23,839 nucleotides of DNA from Anaerolinea thermophila (GTDB lineage: Bacteria; Chloroflexota; Anaerolineae; Anaerolineales; Villigracilaceae): assembly GCA_020722305.1 (NCBI GenBank), contig DYLB01000009.1, forward strand, positions 1 through 23,839, written 5' to 3'. The first letter of the stretch is position 1, and each line of letters opens with the position of its first letter. The notes below the pieces were generated by a model, which saw only the letters and a program-made list of their open reading frames with translations, searched no databases and had not been told where the DNA came from. Below, piece by piece: positions 12,490-23,821 of this stretch. The translations under genes were made by a program, and so were the position numbers.

Positions 12490-14373
12490 TTATGCCAGCA
12501 GTGCATACAGACGATGATCGGTGGAACCGATGTAAACGATGTCGTCGAAGACTACGGGGGTGCCAGTGATGGCCGCCTCTGTCGCAAACTTCCATCGCAA
12601 ACGGCCGGTGCGATATTCAAGACAATAGACCTGTCCATCCACTGAGCCGAAGTAGATCGCATCGTTATAGATGACAGGCGAACCGTTGACCTGGTGTTCG
12701 GTTTGGAAGCGCCAGGCTTCTTTGGACGTGCGTATATCTACAGCATAAAGGGCCCCATCCGCTGCACCGGTAAAGATCAGGTTATCCGCCAGACAGGGCG
12801 TAGAGATGGATGCTTTACCGAGCCTGAAACGCCAGAGTACGAACCCGGCTTTGATATCCAGAGCGTAGAGCGTGCCATCTACGGAGGTGAAATAGACCGC
12901 GTTCCCCCCGGCAACGGGAGAGGCGGTAATCGCCCGCTTGGACTTGAAGCGCCAGCGCATCTCGCCGCGATAGTCAATGGCATAGAAATCACCGTCTTCG
13001 TTCCCGACAAAAACGGTCTCGTTCACGACCAGGGGTGTCGAGCGGATCGGGGCGGTGGTTTCGAACTTCCAGGCCGGCCGGCCGCTGGTGATGTTGACGG
13101 CGTGAAGAAAATTGTCGTCCGAACCGATAAAGATGTGTCCCTCGGCGATGCGCGGTGAGGAGCGCACCGGGCCACCGGTGTAGTGCGTCCAGACGACTTT
13201 GCCGGACCGGGCGCTGACAACGTGCAAACGCCGGTCTTCCGAGCCGAAGTACAGATTCCCGTCATACGGGGCGGGCCGGGAAACAATCCCACCGTCCGTG
13301 GGATATTTCCAGATGAACTCGCCGTTTGCAGCATTCAAAGCATACAGGTTGTTGTCGTAACAACCCGTATAGATCACATTCTCGTAAATTGCGGGGGTAC
13401 CGCGGATCTCATCCTCGCACTCGAAGGTCCATAAGGGTTTGATGCCGCCCGGCTGAATCTTGGTTGTGCCCGGCATGACCAGGCGGGACAGCGCGCCGGT
13501 CTTTTTGGCGACCGACATCAAGGCATCTTTCATCGCTTCGATGTTCGGGAAGCGCTCGTTGGGGTTGTATTGCAGGGCGGTATTGATGACTGCATCGAGT
13601 TCGATCGAAACGGAGGGGTTGATCTTGCGGACAGGTCTTTCATTGAATGAGAAGGGCGGTTCGAGGCGCGGGTCGCGCCGCGTCAGGGTGTGGTGCAGGG
13701 TCGCCCCCAGGGCATAGATATCGGCCAGGGTGCTGGCTTCGCCGCGATATTGCTCGGGCGGAGAATAGCCCTCGGTACCGATCATCGTGCCTTTCTGTCC
13801 GGCCTGGAAGGTTTTGGCAATCCCGAAGTCCACCAACACGACGTGGCCCTGCTGGTTGATCATCACGTTGGAAGGTTTCATGTCCCTGAAAATGATCGGA
13901 TCGGGCTTGTGGTTGTGGAGGAAGGCCAGCACATCGCAAAGCTCGAGTCCCCAGGCGATGACCTGCTCTTCCGAGATGAAGCCTTCCGCTTCCGAGATGA
14001 CCATCTCCAGGTCTTTGCCGCTGATGAATTCCAGCACAAGGTAGGAACGGTTTTCCTGCGTAAAGTAATCGTAGATGCTGGGGATGGATGGATGGGTCAG
14101 GGTCGCCAGGATGTTGGCCTCGCGCTCGAAGTTTTGCACGATCGTCGAGCGGATGAGCGGGTCGGGCGCCAGGTTGACCATTTCCTTGACGGCTACCAGT
14201 TTGACCACGTTGGGGAAATGCAGGTCGCGGGCGCGGTAAACCGAACCCATGCCGCCTACGCCGATGACCTCCTGGATCAAATAACGTTTGACCAGGGTCG
14301 CGCCGGCCTGGAGTTGGGAACGCACCTCATGCGTGTTATCCGAATCTGGAGGCTCTACGCGTTGTGTCTGCAA
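12490..14373 (-). CDS. Ser/Thr protein kinase with C-terminal eight-repeat PQQ-like beta-propeller
   Basis: A 627-residue protein. The kinase domain (about 30-290) has the Gly loop IGVGGMGSVY (37-46), catalytic K63 (AVKEM), E85 in helix C, D164 and N169 in the loop (FRDMKPSN, Phe replacing the usual His of HRD), DFG at 182-184 and SPPEQY for the APE region. Residues 312-627 are eight repeats of about 40 residues, each with W-x-F/Y, a turn, TP/SP-x-x, hydrophobic-F-G-S-x-D and LYA-hD, the PQQ/PQQ-like propeller pattern. No transmembrane helix separates them, unlike PknD-type kinases, so it should be cytoplasmic. The start is TTG at 14373 after GAGGACAGG; an in-frame TAA lies just upstream and no better start is seen. 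A strong promoter precedes it, making it the first operon gene. Confidence 0.92.
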   Translation of the reverse strand: MQTQRVEPPDSDNTHEVRSQLQAGATLVKRYLIQEVIGVGGMGSVYRARDLHFPNVVKLVAVKEMVNLAPDPLIRSTIVQNFEREANILATLTHPSIPSIYDYFTQENRSYLVLEFISGKDLEMVISEAEGFISEEQVIAWGLELCDVLAFLHNHKPDPIIFRDMKPSNVMINQQGHVVLVDFGIAKTFQAGQKGTMIGTEGYSPPEQYRGEASTLADIYALGATLHHTLTRRDPRLEPPFSFNERPVRKINPSVSIELDAVINTALQYNPNERFPNIEAMKDALMSVAKKTGALSRLVMPGTTKIQPGGIKPLWTFECEDEIRGTPAIYENVIYTGCYDNNLYALNAANGEFIWKYPTDGGIVSRPAPYDGNLYFGSEDRRLHVVSARSGKVVWTHYTGGPVRSSPRIAEGHIFIGSDDNFLHAVNITSGRPAWKFETTAPIRSTPLVVNETVFVGNEDGDFYAIDYRGEMRWRFKSKRAITASPVAGGNAVYFTSVDGTLYALDIKAGFVLWRFRLGKASISTPCLADNLIFTGAADGALYAVDIRTSKEAWRFQTEHQVNGSPVIYNDAIYFGSVDGQVYCLEYRTGRLRWKFATEAAITGTPVVFDDIVYIGSTDHRLYALLA

Positions 14374-14404
14374 CCTGTCCTCAACGTCTTAAAATAGTGT
14401 TCAG

Positions 14405-14433
14405 ATTATAGCCCGCGCCGCCATCTTTTGCAA
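14405..14433 (-). promoter_or_regulatory. Sigma70-type promoter of the kinase operon
   Basis: Reading leftwards, TTGCAA (14433-14428) and a perfect TATAAT (14410-14405) are 17 bases apart. Transcription should begin near 14398, about 25 bases before the TTG start. No other comparably good promoter was seen down to the OmpR-type gene. Confidence 0.72.
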
Positions 14434-14550
14434 CTTACATATAATTTATGATGAAGAGGGTTGCGTTCCAGTTTCCATACAACATTCCCAGGGGGTCGGA
14501 CACCGTAAGAAAAGGAGCCGTCTGGCCATCTAATCCTTGCCGGACAATGC

Positions 14551-14579
14551 TTGCCATTGAAATTGTCAGGACTTATGAT
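14551..14579 (+). promoter_or_regulatory. Upstream promoter candidate for rpoC
   Basis: TTGCCA (14551-14556) and TATGAT (14574-14579) are 17 bases apart. This would add a second start near 14586, upstream of the main candidate. The 432-base gap 14374-14805 contains no gene. It holds the kinase promoter, the rpoC promoters and the rpoC leader. Confidence 0.45.
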
Positions 14580-14620
14580 AAAAAATGCCGTTGAAAATCC
14601 CCAAAAAACCAAAAATTAAC

Positions 14621-14650
14621 TTGACTTTAGATGAAGGCCAGAGTTATAAT
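14621..14650 (+). promoter_or_regulatory. Main rpoC promoter
   Basis: TTGACT (14621-14626) and TATAAT (14645-14650) are 18 bases apart and preceded by an A-rich stretch (14601-14620) that could serve as an UP element. Transcription should begin near 14657, leaving a leader of about 149 bases. Confidence 0.72.
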
Positions 14651-14656
14651 AAACGT

Positions 14657-14805
14657 CTTGTGTATGGCAGTCATAATCAATGAACTTTCAGCGAGCGCTT
14701 GAGGAAATTGGTCTCATGCGCTTGCCTTTGTTTGTCATATAAACAAACCGTCGCACCGACGGCATCACCAGCAGGAATTCATTTGGGTGACAAGGAGAGG
14801 ATTTA
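14657..14805 (+). promoter_or_regulatory. Structured rpoC 5' leader
   Basis: Three hairpins follow one another. GCGCTTGAG pairs with CTCATGCGC with one mismatch (about 14696-14722). TTTGTTT (14727-14733) pairs with AAACAAA (14741-14747). CCGTCG (14748-14753) pairs with CGACGG (14757-14762). AAGGAGAGG at 14792-14800 precedes the GTG. I know no named leader family that matches. Attenuation or mRNA stability control is possible. Confidence 0.45.
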
Positions 14806-19089
<4,284 letters not shown>

Positions 19090-19113
19090 GTTTGGCCGAC
19101 ATCCAAAAGACTG

Positions 19114-19150
19114 AACAGAGACCCCAGAAATGGCGGTCTCTGTTTTTGTT
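19114..19150 (+). terminator. Rho-independent terminator of rpoC
   Basis: A ten-base-pair stem, AACAGAGACC (19114-19123) with GGTCTCTGTT (19135-19144), is followed by TTTGTT. It begins 24 bases after the rpoC stop. Confidence 0.88.
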
Positions 19151-19161
19151 CCGAATGCCTC

Positions 19162-19196
19162 TTGACAAACTAGAATATTTGTTCTATATTTAGAAC
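19162..19196 (+). promoter_or_regulatory. Promoter with three evenly spaced LexA-like half-sites
   Basis: TTGACA (19162-19167) and TATATT (19185-19190) are 17 bases apart, close to consensus. Half-sites TAGAAT (19171-19176), GTTCTA (19181-19186) and TAGAAC (19191-19196) repeat every ten bases in alternating orientation. The first two form GAAT-N4-GTTC, one base from the Gram-positive type SOS box GAAC-N4-GTTC. The last two form a perfect inverted repeat over the -10 box. Strong repression is expected; LexA is my first guess for the binder. Confidence 0.6.
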
Positions 19197-19247
19197 ACCA
19201 CAGGTAATATCCATTTCCCCGAATGCAGGCTTCAAAAGGAGTTTGCG

Positions 19248-19952
19248 ATGATGAAAAATCCACAGATTCAAATTTCGACCTTGTTAAAGAACACCAGCAT
19301 CCGGCGCGGCGCATTCTTCGGCTTCATCCTGCTCGGCGCGTTGCTGTCCTTCGAAGTATTCAATTATTCCACCACCGATTTCGCGCTGACCGACTTGCTC
19401 GGGTCAGACCTTAAGTTCCTGGGGCTCCGTTGGGCGACCATCCTCTCCATTGCCTTTTGCGGCATCGACTTCGCCGGGATCGCCCGCCTGTTCACCCCCG
19501 AACAGGGCAAAGCCGAACCGGCCGAGGTCTGGTACCTGTTTGGCGCCTGGGTGCTGGCTGCGGCCATGAACGCCATCCTGACCTGGTGGGGCGTCTCGGT
19601 CGCCGTCCGCAACCACCAAGCCCTGGGCAGCGCCATCGTCAGCCAGCAGACCCTGCTCAACGTCGCGCCCGTTTTCGTAGCCATCATGGTCTGGCTGATC
19701 CGCATTCTGATCATCGGGACCTTCTCGATGGCCGGCGAGCGGCTGTTCAGCATCGCCGAAGATGCGATTTCCCGGGCCTCCTACTCCACCGCCCGTCCGG
19801 CCGCCCGGACCACCACCCGCACCGAGGTCCCAGCCAATCCCCGCCCGACCATTTCCAACCCGCGCCCTGCCCCGCGCAACGAACCGAGTTACCATCCCGT
19901 GGGCATGGCCGCCCGCTCATCCCGTGAGGACAACGCCAAGGCCTGGCGATAA
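19248..19952 (+). CDS. Four-helix membrane protein of unknown function
   Basis: A 234-residue protein with four likely membrane helices (about 21-40, 62-82, 95-120, 138-160) and a C-terminal tail of about 55 residues (180-234) rich in Pro, Arg, Ser and Asn, probably disordered and cytoplasmic. I recognise no family and see no catalytic motif. The start is the first of two adjacent ATGs at 19248, six bases after AGGAG. It is monocistronic: it has its own strong, apparently operator-controlled promoter and is followed by hairpins. If LexA controls it, a role in the DNA-damage response, for example as a membrane growth or division modulator, would be reasonable. That is speculation from the promoter only. 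Confidence 0.82.
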   Translation: MMKNPQIQISTLLKNTSIRRGAFFGFILLGALLSFEVFNYSTTDFALTDLLGSDLKFLGLRWATILSIAFCGIDFAGIARLFTPEQGKAEPAEVWYLFGAWVLAAAMNAILTWWGVSVAVRNHQALGSAIVSQQTLLNVAPVFVAIMVWLIRILIIGTFSMAGERLFSIAEDAISRASYSTARPAARTTTRTEVPANPRPTISNPRPAPRNEPSYHPVGMAARSSREDNAKAWR

Positions 19953-19994
19953 AGTCCTGGTGACTGCCAACCTCCAACCCATCCTCCCTCCTGC

Positions 19995-20015
19995 CTCCCC
20001 CGTGCTGCGGGGGAG
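19995..20015. repeat. GC-rich hairpin downstream of the membrane protein gene
   Basis: CTCCCCCG (19995-20002) pairs with CGGGGGAG (20008-20015) around a five-base loop. No T-run follows. Confidence 0.5.
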
Positions 20016-20029
20016 TGCCGATTAACGAT

Positions 20030-20064
20030 TAAATAAAAAAGCCCTGCCGCAAAGCAGGGTTTTG
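20030..20064. terminator. Bidirectional terminator between convergent genes
   Basis: CCCTGC (20042-20047) pairs with GCAGGG (20054-20059). TTTTGT follows on the plus strand, and on the minus strand the stem is followed by CTTTTTTATTT. It serves the membrane protein gene and the opposing small gene. Confidence 0.8.
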
Positions 20065-20079
20065 TCATTCGAGCCGGGA

Positions 20080-20397
20080 TCACCCGACCGGGTTGTTGGC
20101 GGAAGGTTCGGCATGGGCGCGCTGTTCGACGAATTTGAGGATGTCGTGCAGGAAGTTCGATCCCCGGCTGGTCAGGATCCCGGTCAGGATGGAACCCACG
20201 TAAGGGAATTGGACTTTGATATCCAGCAACTTGAACAAATCGAACCCGGTTGCCACGCTGACCACGATTCCGACAGCCAGGGCCAGAAGCGTGCTCTTGT
20301 TCCAGCCTTTCTCTTTGTCGTAAAGCGGTTTGAAGGTCTGGATGAGTGATTCGACCAGGAATGCGACTAGGGCCAATTGGGTCAGGTTCAGGTTCAT
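20080..20397 (-). CDS. Small membrane protein, holin-like in appearance
   Basis: A 105-residue protein with a hydrophobic N-terminus (LTQLALVAFLVESLIQTF), a charged stretch (KPLYDKEKGWNKS), a second hydrophobic segment (about 32-50) and a less hydrophobic third (about 60-75) that leads into ILTSRGSNFLHDIL. The SRGSNF-x-HD motif after a Gly-rich segment recalls small phage-type holin or phage-related membrane proteins, but I cannot assign a family firmly. AAGGAG precedes the ATG at 20397; an upstream in-frame ATG would put a poor site at the start. It has its own bidirectional terminator. No other phage gene is nearby, so a domesticated or purely cellular role is likely. Confidence 0.7.
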   Translation of the reverse strand: MNLNLTQLALVAFLVESLIQTFKPLYDKEKGWNKSTLLALAVGIVVSVATGFDLFKLLDIKVQFPYVGSILTGILTSRGSNFLHDILKFVEQRAHAEPSANNPVG

Positions 20398-20471
20398 TTG
20401 ATTCTCTCCTTTTGCTTGGTATGGGTCAATGCACTCATTGTACAAAGTTCATCGAAGAAGTGCAAGACACT

Positions 20472-20480
20472 TGGTATAAT
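20472..20480 (+). promoter_or_regulatory. Extended -10 promoter of miaB
   Basis: TGG followed by TATAAT (20475-20480) forms an extended -10 element. The -35 region is poor, as is usual for such promoters. The start would be near 20487, about 55 bases before the miaB ATG. Confidence 0.55.
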
Positions 20481-20541
20481 TGCCACCCTACGCAGTCCTG
20501 CCCTCATGCCGTGCAGGCTTGCAATTCTTGCGAGGAACTTG

Positions 20542-21879
20542 ATGGATAAGAAATATCACATTTGGACCGAAGGCTGCCAGATGAACGTGGCCGATTCCCA
20601 GCGGGTCGGCTCGGCGCTGGAGCATTTGGGGTATGCCTTTACCGGTAATGCCGAAGAGGCCGACGTGATCGTGCTCAACACTTGCGTAGTGCGCCAGTCC
20701 GCCGAGGACAAGGCGCTCGGACGCCTCCACTCGCTGCGCCCGCTCAAGGACCGCAACCCGAACCTGGTCATAAACCTGATGGGTTGCCTGGTCGGCGTGC
20801 GCGGGGCGGAAAAATTGCAGAAGAAACTCCCCTTCGTGGATGTCTTCTCCCCGCCCTCCGACCCCGGGCCCCTGGTCTCGTTCCTGACCCAGGGCGAAAT
20901 CCAGTCGCTGGTAGACGCCGAAACCACCCGCCGCTTTATGATGATGGACGACGAGCTGGTGCTGCCCCTCCACGAGCGCGGCCAACTTGTCAGCGCCCAC
21001 ATCCCGGTCGTCTACGGCTGCTCGCACGCCTGTACCTTTTGTATCATCCCCTACCGGCGCGGGATCGAGCGCTCCCGTCCAGTCGGTGACATTGTGGGCG
21101 AGGCTCGTTCGTTGGCCGCCCAGGGCGTCAAAGAGATCACCCTGCTCGGCCAGATCGTTGACCGTTACGGCAAAGACATCCCCGACGGCCCCAACCTGGC
21201 CGGGCTGCTGCGCGTCATCCACGAGGTCGAGGGGATCGAGCGCATCCGCTTCCTGACCTCACACCCCAACTACTTCGGCGAAGACCTCCTGGACGCAGTG
21301 GCCGAACTGCCCAAGGTCATGCCGCATTTCGAGATCCCGATCCAGGCCGGGGACGATACCGTGCTGGAAAACATGAAGCGCGGCTACACCCAAGCCGACT
21401 ACCGCCGCCTGGTGGACAAGATCCGCGCCAAAGCGCCGGGGTGTTCAATCGCGACCGACATCATCGTCGGATTCCCCGGCGAGACGGATGAACAATTCAT
21501 GGAGACCTACCGGGTCTTATCGGACCTGCGGCTGGACGTGGCCCACCTGGCGCGTTACTCGCCCCGCGAGGGCACCGTTTCCGCCCGCCGCATGGACGAT
21601 GACGTCTCCGCCGAGGAGAAAATGCGCCGCTTCCGCCTGCTGGAAGCGCTGCAGGAGCAGATCGTCGGCGAGATCAATGCCCAATACCTGGGGCAGACCG
21701 TCGAGGTCCTGTTCGAGGAAAAGGTCAAAGGACGCTGGAAAGGCCGAACCCCCACCAACAAACTGGTCTTCGTCGAATCAGAGGATGAATTACGCGGCCA
21801 AATCCTCCCCGTCAGCGTCACCTGGACCGGGCCGTGGTCCATGCAGGCCAGCCTGGTCCGCCAGCCGGTCACGCTATAA
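20542..21879 (+). CDS. miaB: tRNA-2-methylthio-N6-dimethylallyladenosine synthase
   Basis: A 445-residue radical-SAM methylthiotransferase. The N-terminal UPF0004 domain has three cluster cysteines, C12 (EGCQMN), C48 (NTCVVR) and C82 (MGCLVG). The radical-SAM cluster is C160-x3-C164-x2-C167 (GCSHACTFCIIPYRRG). The C-terminal TRAM domain (about 375-440) includes KGRWKGRTPTNKLVFVE, which is MiaB-like rather than RimO-like. The enzyme adds a methylthio group to i6A37 of tRNAs that read U-starting codons. The frame is open upstream, but the ATG at 20542 fits the family start and follows GAGG. It is monocistronic with its own promoter and a strong hairpin after the stop. Confidence 0.93.
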   Translation: MDKKYHIWTEGCQMNVADSQRVGSALEHLGYAFTGNAEEADVIVLNTCVVRQSAEDKALGRLHSLRPLKDRNPNLVINLMGCLVGVRGAEKLQKKLPFVDVFSPPSDPGPLVSFLTQGEIQSLVDAETTRRFMMMDDELVLPLHERGQLVSAHIPVVYGCSHACTFCIIPYRRGIERSRPVGDIVGEARSLAAQGVKEITLLGQIVDRYGKDIPDGPNLAGLLRVIHEVEGIERIRFLTSHPNYFGEDLLDAVAELPKVMPHFEIPIQAGDDTVLENMKRGYTQADYRRLVDKIRAKAPGCSIATDIIVGFPGETDEQFMETYRVLSDLRLDVAHLARYSPREGTVSARRMDDDVSAEEKMRRFRLLEALQEQIVGEINAQYLGQTVEVLFEEKVKGRWKGRTPTNKLVFVESEDELRGQILPVSVTWTGPWSMQASLVRQPVTL

Positions 21880-21899
21880 AACCATCAGGATTGATACAA

Positions 21900-21935
21900 C
21901 ACGCAAAGGCGTCTGTTCCGGCGCCTTTGCGTGCT
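21900..21935. terminator. Strong hairpin between convergent miaB and CoA-transferase genes
   Basis: A perfect 12-base-pair stem, CACGCAAAGGCG (21900-21911) with CGCCTTTGCGTG (21922-21933), has a ten-base loop. T-runs on both sides are weak (CTGTCGTTT on plus, TTGTATC on minus). It probably ends transcription from both genes. Confidence 0.65.
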
Positions 21936-21940
21936 GTCGT

Positions 21941-22708
21941 TTAAATATACAACTTCTCCGGGTCAATCTCCTCGCGCAACAAACGCAGTTCCTCGGCGCT
22001 GGGCGGCGGATTGGTGGAAAGGTCGTCTGCCACCACCAACTCGAAGCCAGTCGCCTCCAGTACCTCGTCCACACTGACGCCGGGGTGGACGGCTTTCAAG
22101 CGCATCCGGCAGGTTCCGGGATCGTAATCCATCAGCGCCAGGGTCGAGACGACGTAGGCCGGGCCGCTGTTGCGGGGCAGCCCAGCCGCCTCCCGCGCTC
22201 CCGGTCCGCTGAGGTATCCCGGCGTGGTGACGAAATCCACTTTGGAGACGAAGCGGCGCTTGTCGTGCTGCATGATGGCGATGGTGCGCCAGCACAGGCT
22301 TCCGACGTCATTGCCGCCGCCGGAGCCGGGCAGCCGGGCTTTGGGATGGTCGTGCTCGCCGATGACCACGCTGTTCAGGTTGCCGTAAGGGTCTATCTGC
22401 GCCCCGCCCAGGAAGCCGTAGTCAATGAAGCCGCGCTGGGCGGTCTCCATCGTGTCGCAGATGCCCGAAGCGGACAACCCCTTGTGGAAGGTGCGCGCTT
22501 CGCCGACGGCTCGCGGCAGCTCCTCCAGGATCGCGCCCAGGCCGCCGAACTCGAAAACAGGGACCAGGTTGGGGGCGGTGGTCTTGGCCGCCAGCATGGC
22601 CGCCAGCATCGGAATGCCCGTGCCGATGAAGCAGGTGGAGCTGTCCTCGAACAGCCGCGCCGCCACGCAGATCATCAATTCGGTTTTGGAATAGGTTTGT
22701 TCTGCCAT
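21941..22708 (-). CDS. CoA-transferase family I, beta subunit
   Basis: A 255-residue protein of the SugarP-isomerase/NagB-like CoA-transferase fold (COG2057 type, GctB/IpdB-like). Landmarks are TELMICVAARLFED at the N-terminus, VFEFGGLGA at 51-59, where E53 sits where the catalytic Glu of the beta subunit is expected, and GGAQIDPYGNLNS, FVTTPGYLSGPGARE and HPGVSVDEVLEATGF. I chose the ATG at 22708 after GGAGGAGA; the longer open frame overlaps the alpha gene. Subunit partner and operon mate is the gene 38 bases upstream. Glutaconate-type CoA transfer is one option. The related IpdB hydrolases of steroid breakdown lack the catalytic Glu as I recall, so a true transferase is favoured. The substrate is unknown. 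Confidence 0.86.
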   Translation of the reverse strand: MAEQTYSKTELMICVAARLFEDSSTCFIGTGIPMLAAMLAAKTTAPNLVPVFEFGGLGAILEELPRAVGEARTFHKGLSASGICDTMETAQRGFIDYGFLGGAQIDPYGNLNSVVIGEHDHPKARLPGSGGGNDVGSLCWRTIAIMQHDKRRFVSKVDFVTTPGYLSGPGAREAAGLPRNSGPAYVVSTLALMDYDPGTCRMRLKAVHPGVSVDEVLEATGFELVVADDLSTNPPPSAEELRLLREEIDPEKLYI

Positions 22709-22746
22709 AGTATTCTCCTCCACGCGATGGGAGTGCGTCGCACTAT

Positions 22747-23724
22747 TTATCCTCGCTTCTCCCGCAGGGCGACCATCTCGTCCAGCCGTTCCTGCCCGAT
22801 GAAGGCCAGGTATTCCTGGTGGTTGCTCAGCCCGTAAACGTACTTGTCGAGGTATTCCTGCGCGCCTTCGGCGGTTTTGCTCATCTCGACCCACTCACGG
22901 ATGCCTTCCTCGTCCCGCCCGTAGACGTAGGCCATCTCGCCGGGATACGAGCCGAACGGGGCGTGGACAACCGCATCCACCAGGTAGTAGGGGATGATCG
23001 TCCGGTCGGGGGAGCTGCGGATCTCCTCGGTCGGGACGATCTCCTCGGCGCTGACGATCAGGCGTTTGCTGGCCCGGGCCATTTCGGCCGCGAAGCCGGT
23101 GATGCCCTCGATCTGGCAGTTGCCGTATTTATCCGCCCGGTGGACGTGGATCAGGGCCACGTCCAGCACCAGGGCCGGCAGCAGGGCCACCTTCTGCCCG
23201 GTGAACGGGTCTTCGACCACCTTGGCCGCGCTGTGGGCGATCATGTCGGTGCCAAGCATGGCCCGGGTCGGGATGAAAGGCACGCCCATCGCGGCGGCCT
23301 TCATCCGCCACGAGATGGACCCGTTCGACCACTCGACGCAGGTCTCGACCTGCCCGGATTCGACCGCCCGCCGCAGCGCCGAAGACGTGCCGTAGACTTC
23401 CAGGCCGATGTAGGTGATGTCGAGCTTCTTGACGATCCCCGCCGCCAGCCACAGGTCCAGTTCAAGCACGCCCTGGCCGCAGACCCGCAGCTCCTTCCTC
23501 CCCTGGCGGACCACCTCCCGGGCCAGCGACATCGGGCAGCGGACCGTGCCGTACAGCTCCGTGCCGATGTAACAGCCGTCGTAGACGAACTTGGCTACGG
23601 CTTCGGCCTCGGTCATCAGCTTGTCGGTCAGCTTGCGAGACTTGTGGGTGCGGTTCCACTCCCGGAACTCGTCCAGGTCGAAGGGTTGGATCAATTCCCC
23701 ATGCCCCGATTCCAGAATGTTCAT
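22747..23724 (-). CDS. CoA-transferase family I, alpha subunit
   Basis: A 325-residue protein of the COG1788 type (GctA/IpdA-like). Recognisable segments are KLMTEAEAVAKFVYDGCYIG, REVVRQGRKELRV, VEDPFTGQKVALLPAL (the conserved PFTGE-like loop), DVALIHVHRADKYGN and SAEEIVPTEEIRSSPDRTIIPYYLVDAVVHAPFGSYPGEM. The subunits together move CoA between carboxylic acids through a glutamyl-CoA intermediate on the beta subunit. AAGGAGGAC precedes the ATG at 23724. It leads a two-gene operon with the beta subunit and has a promoter and a perfect palindrome in the leader. The N-terminal 30 residues look like a lineage-specific extension. The substrate cannot be read. Confidence 0.87.
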   Translation of the reverse strand: MNILESGHGELIQPFDLDEFREWNRTHKSRKLTDKLMTEAEAVAKFVYDGCYIGTELYGTVRCPMSLAREVVRQGRKELRVCGQGVLELDLWLAAGIVKKLDITYIGLEVYGTSSALRRAVESGQVETCVEWSNGSISWRMKAAAMGVPFIPTRAMLGTDMIAHSAAKVVEDPFTGQKVALLPALVLDVALIHVHRADKYGNCQIEGITGFAAEMARASKRLIVSAEEIVPTEEIRSSPDRTIIPYYLVDAVVHAPFGSYPGEMAYVYGRDEEGIREWVEMSKTAEGAQEYLDKYVYGLSNHQEYLAFIGQERLDEMVALREKRG

Positions 23725-23744
23725 GCGTCCTCCTTGATGGGGTA

Positions 23745-23765
23745 GCGCAATTTGGCAAATTGCGC
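23745..23765. promoter_or_regulatory. Perfect palindrome in the CoA-transferase leader (candidate operator)
   Basis: GCGCAATTTG (23745-23754) and CAAATTGCGC (23756-23765) are perfectly complementary around a single base. It lies 20 bases before the alpha-subunit ATG and downstream of the predicted start of transcription. TetR- or GntR-like regulators use such sites. Confidence 0.55.
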
Positions 23766-23791
23766 CACTGCCAAAAAAATCTCCTACGTCA

Positions 23792-23821
23792 AGAATAGCA
23801 TAGCTACCCCGCTTATGGCAA
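23792..23821 (-). promoter_or_regulatory. Promoter candidate of the CoA-transferase operon
   Basis: Reading leftwards, TTGCCA (23821-23816) and TATTCT (23797-23792) are 18 bases apart. Transcription would begin near 23785, about 60 bases before the ATG. The remaining bases to 23839 hold nothing else I can support. Confidence 0.45.

Noticed and set aside
12479..12595. A 39-residue N-terminal extension of the PP2C protein to an ATG
   Set aside because: It overlaps the conserved last propeller repeat of the kinase. The GTG at 12478 has a well-spaced AAGGAG.
9564..14373. Type VI secretion regulatory cluster
   Set aside because: Kinase, phosphatase and FHA genes are present, but no Tss/Hcp/Vgr genes are in the window and the kinase has a propeller and no membrane segment.
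22709..22894. An N-terminal extension of the CoA-transferase beta subunit
   Set aside because: It overlaps the alpha subunit in another frame; GGAGGAGA sits in front of the shorter ATG.
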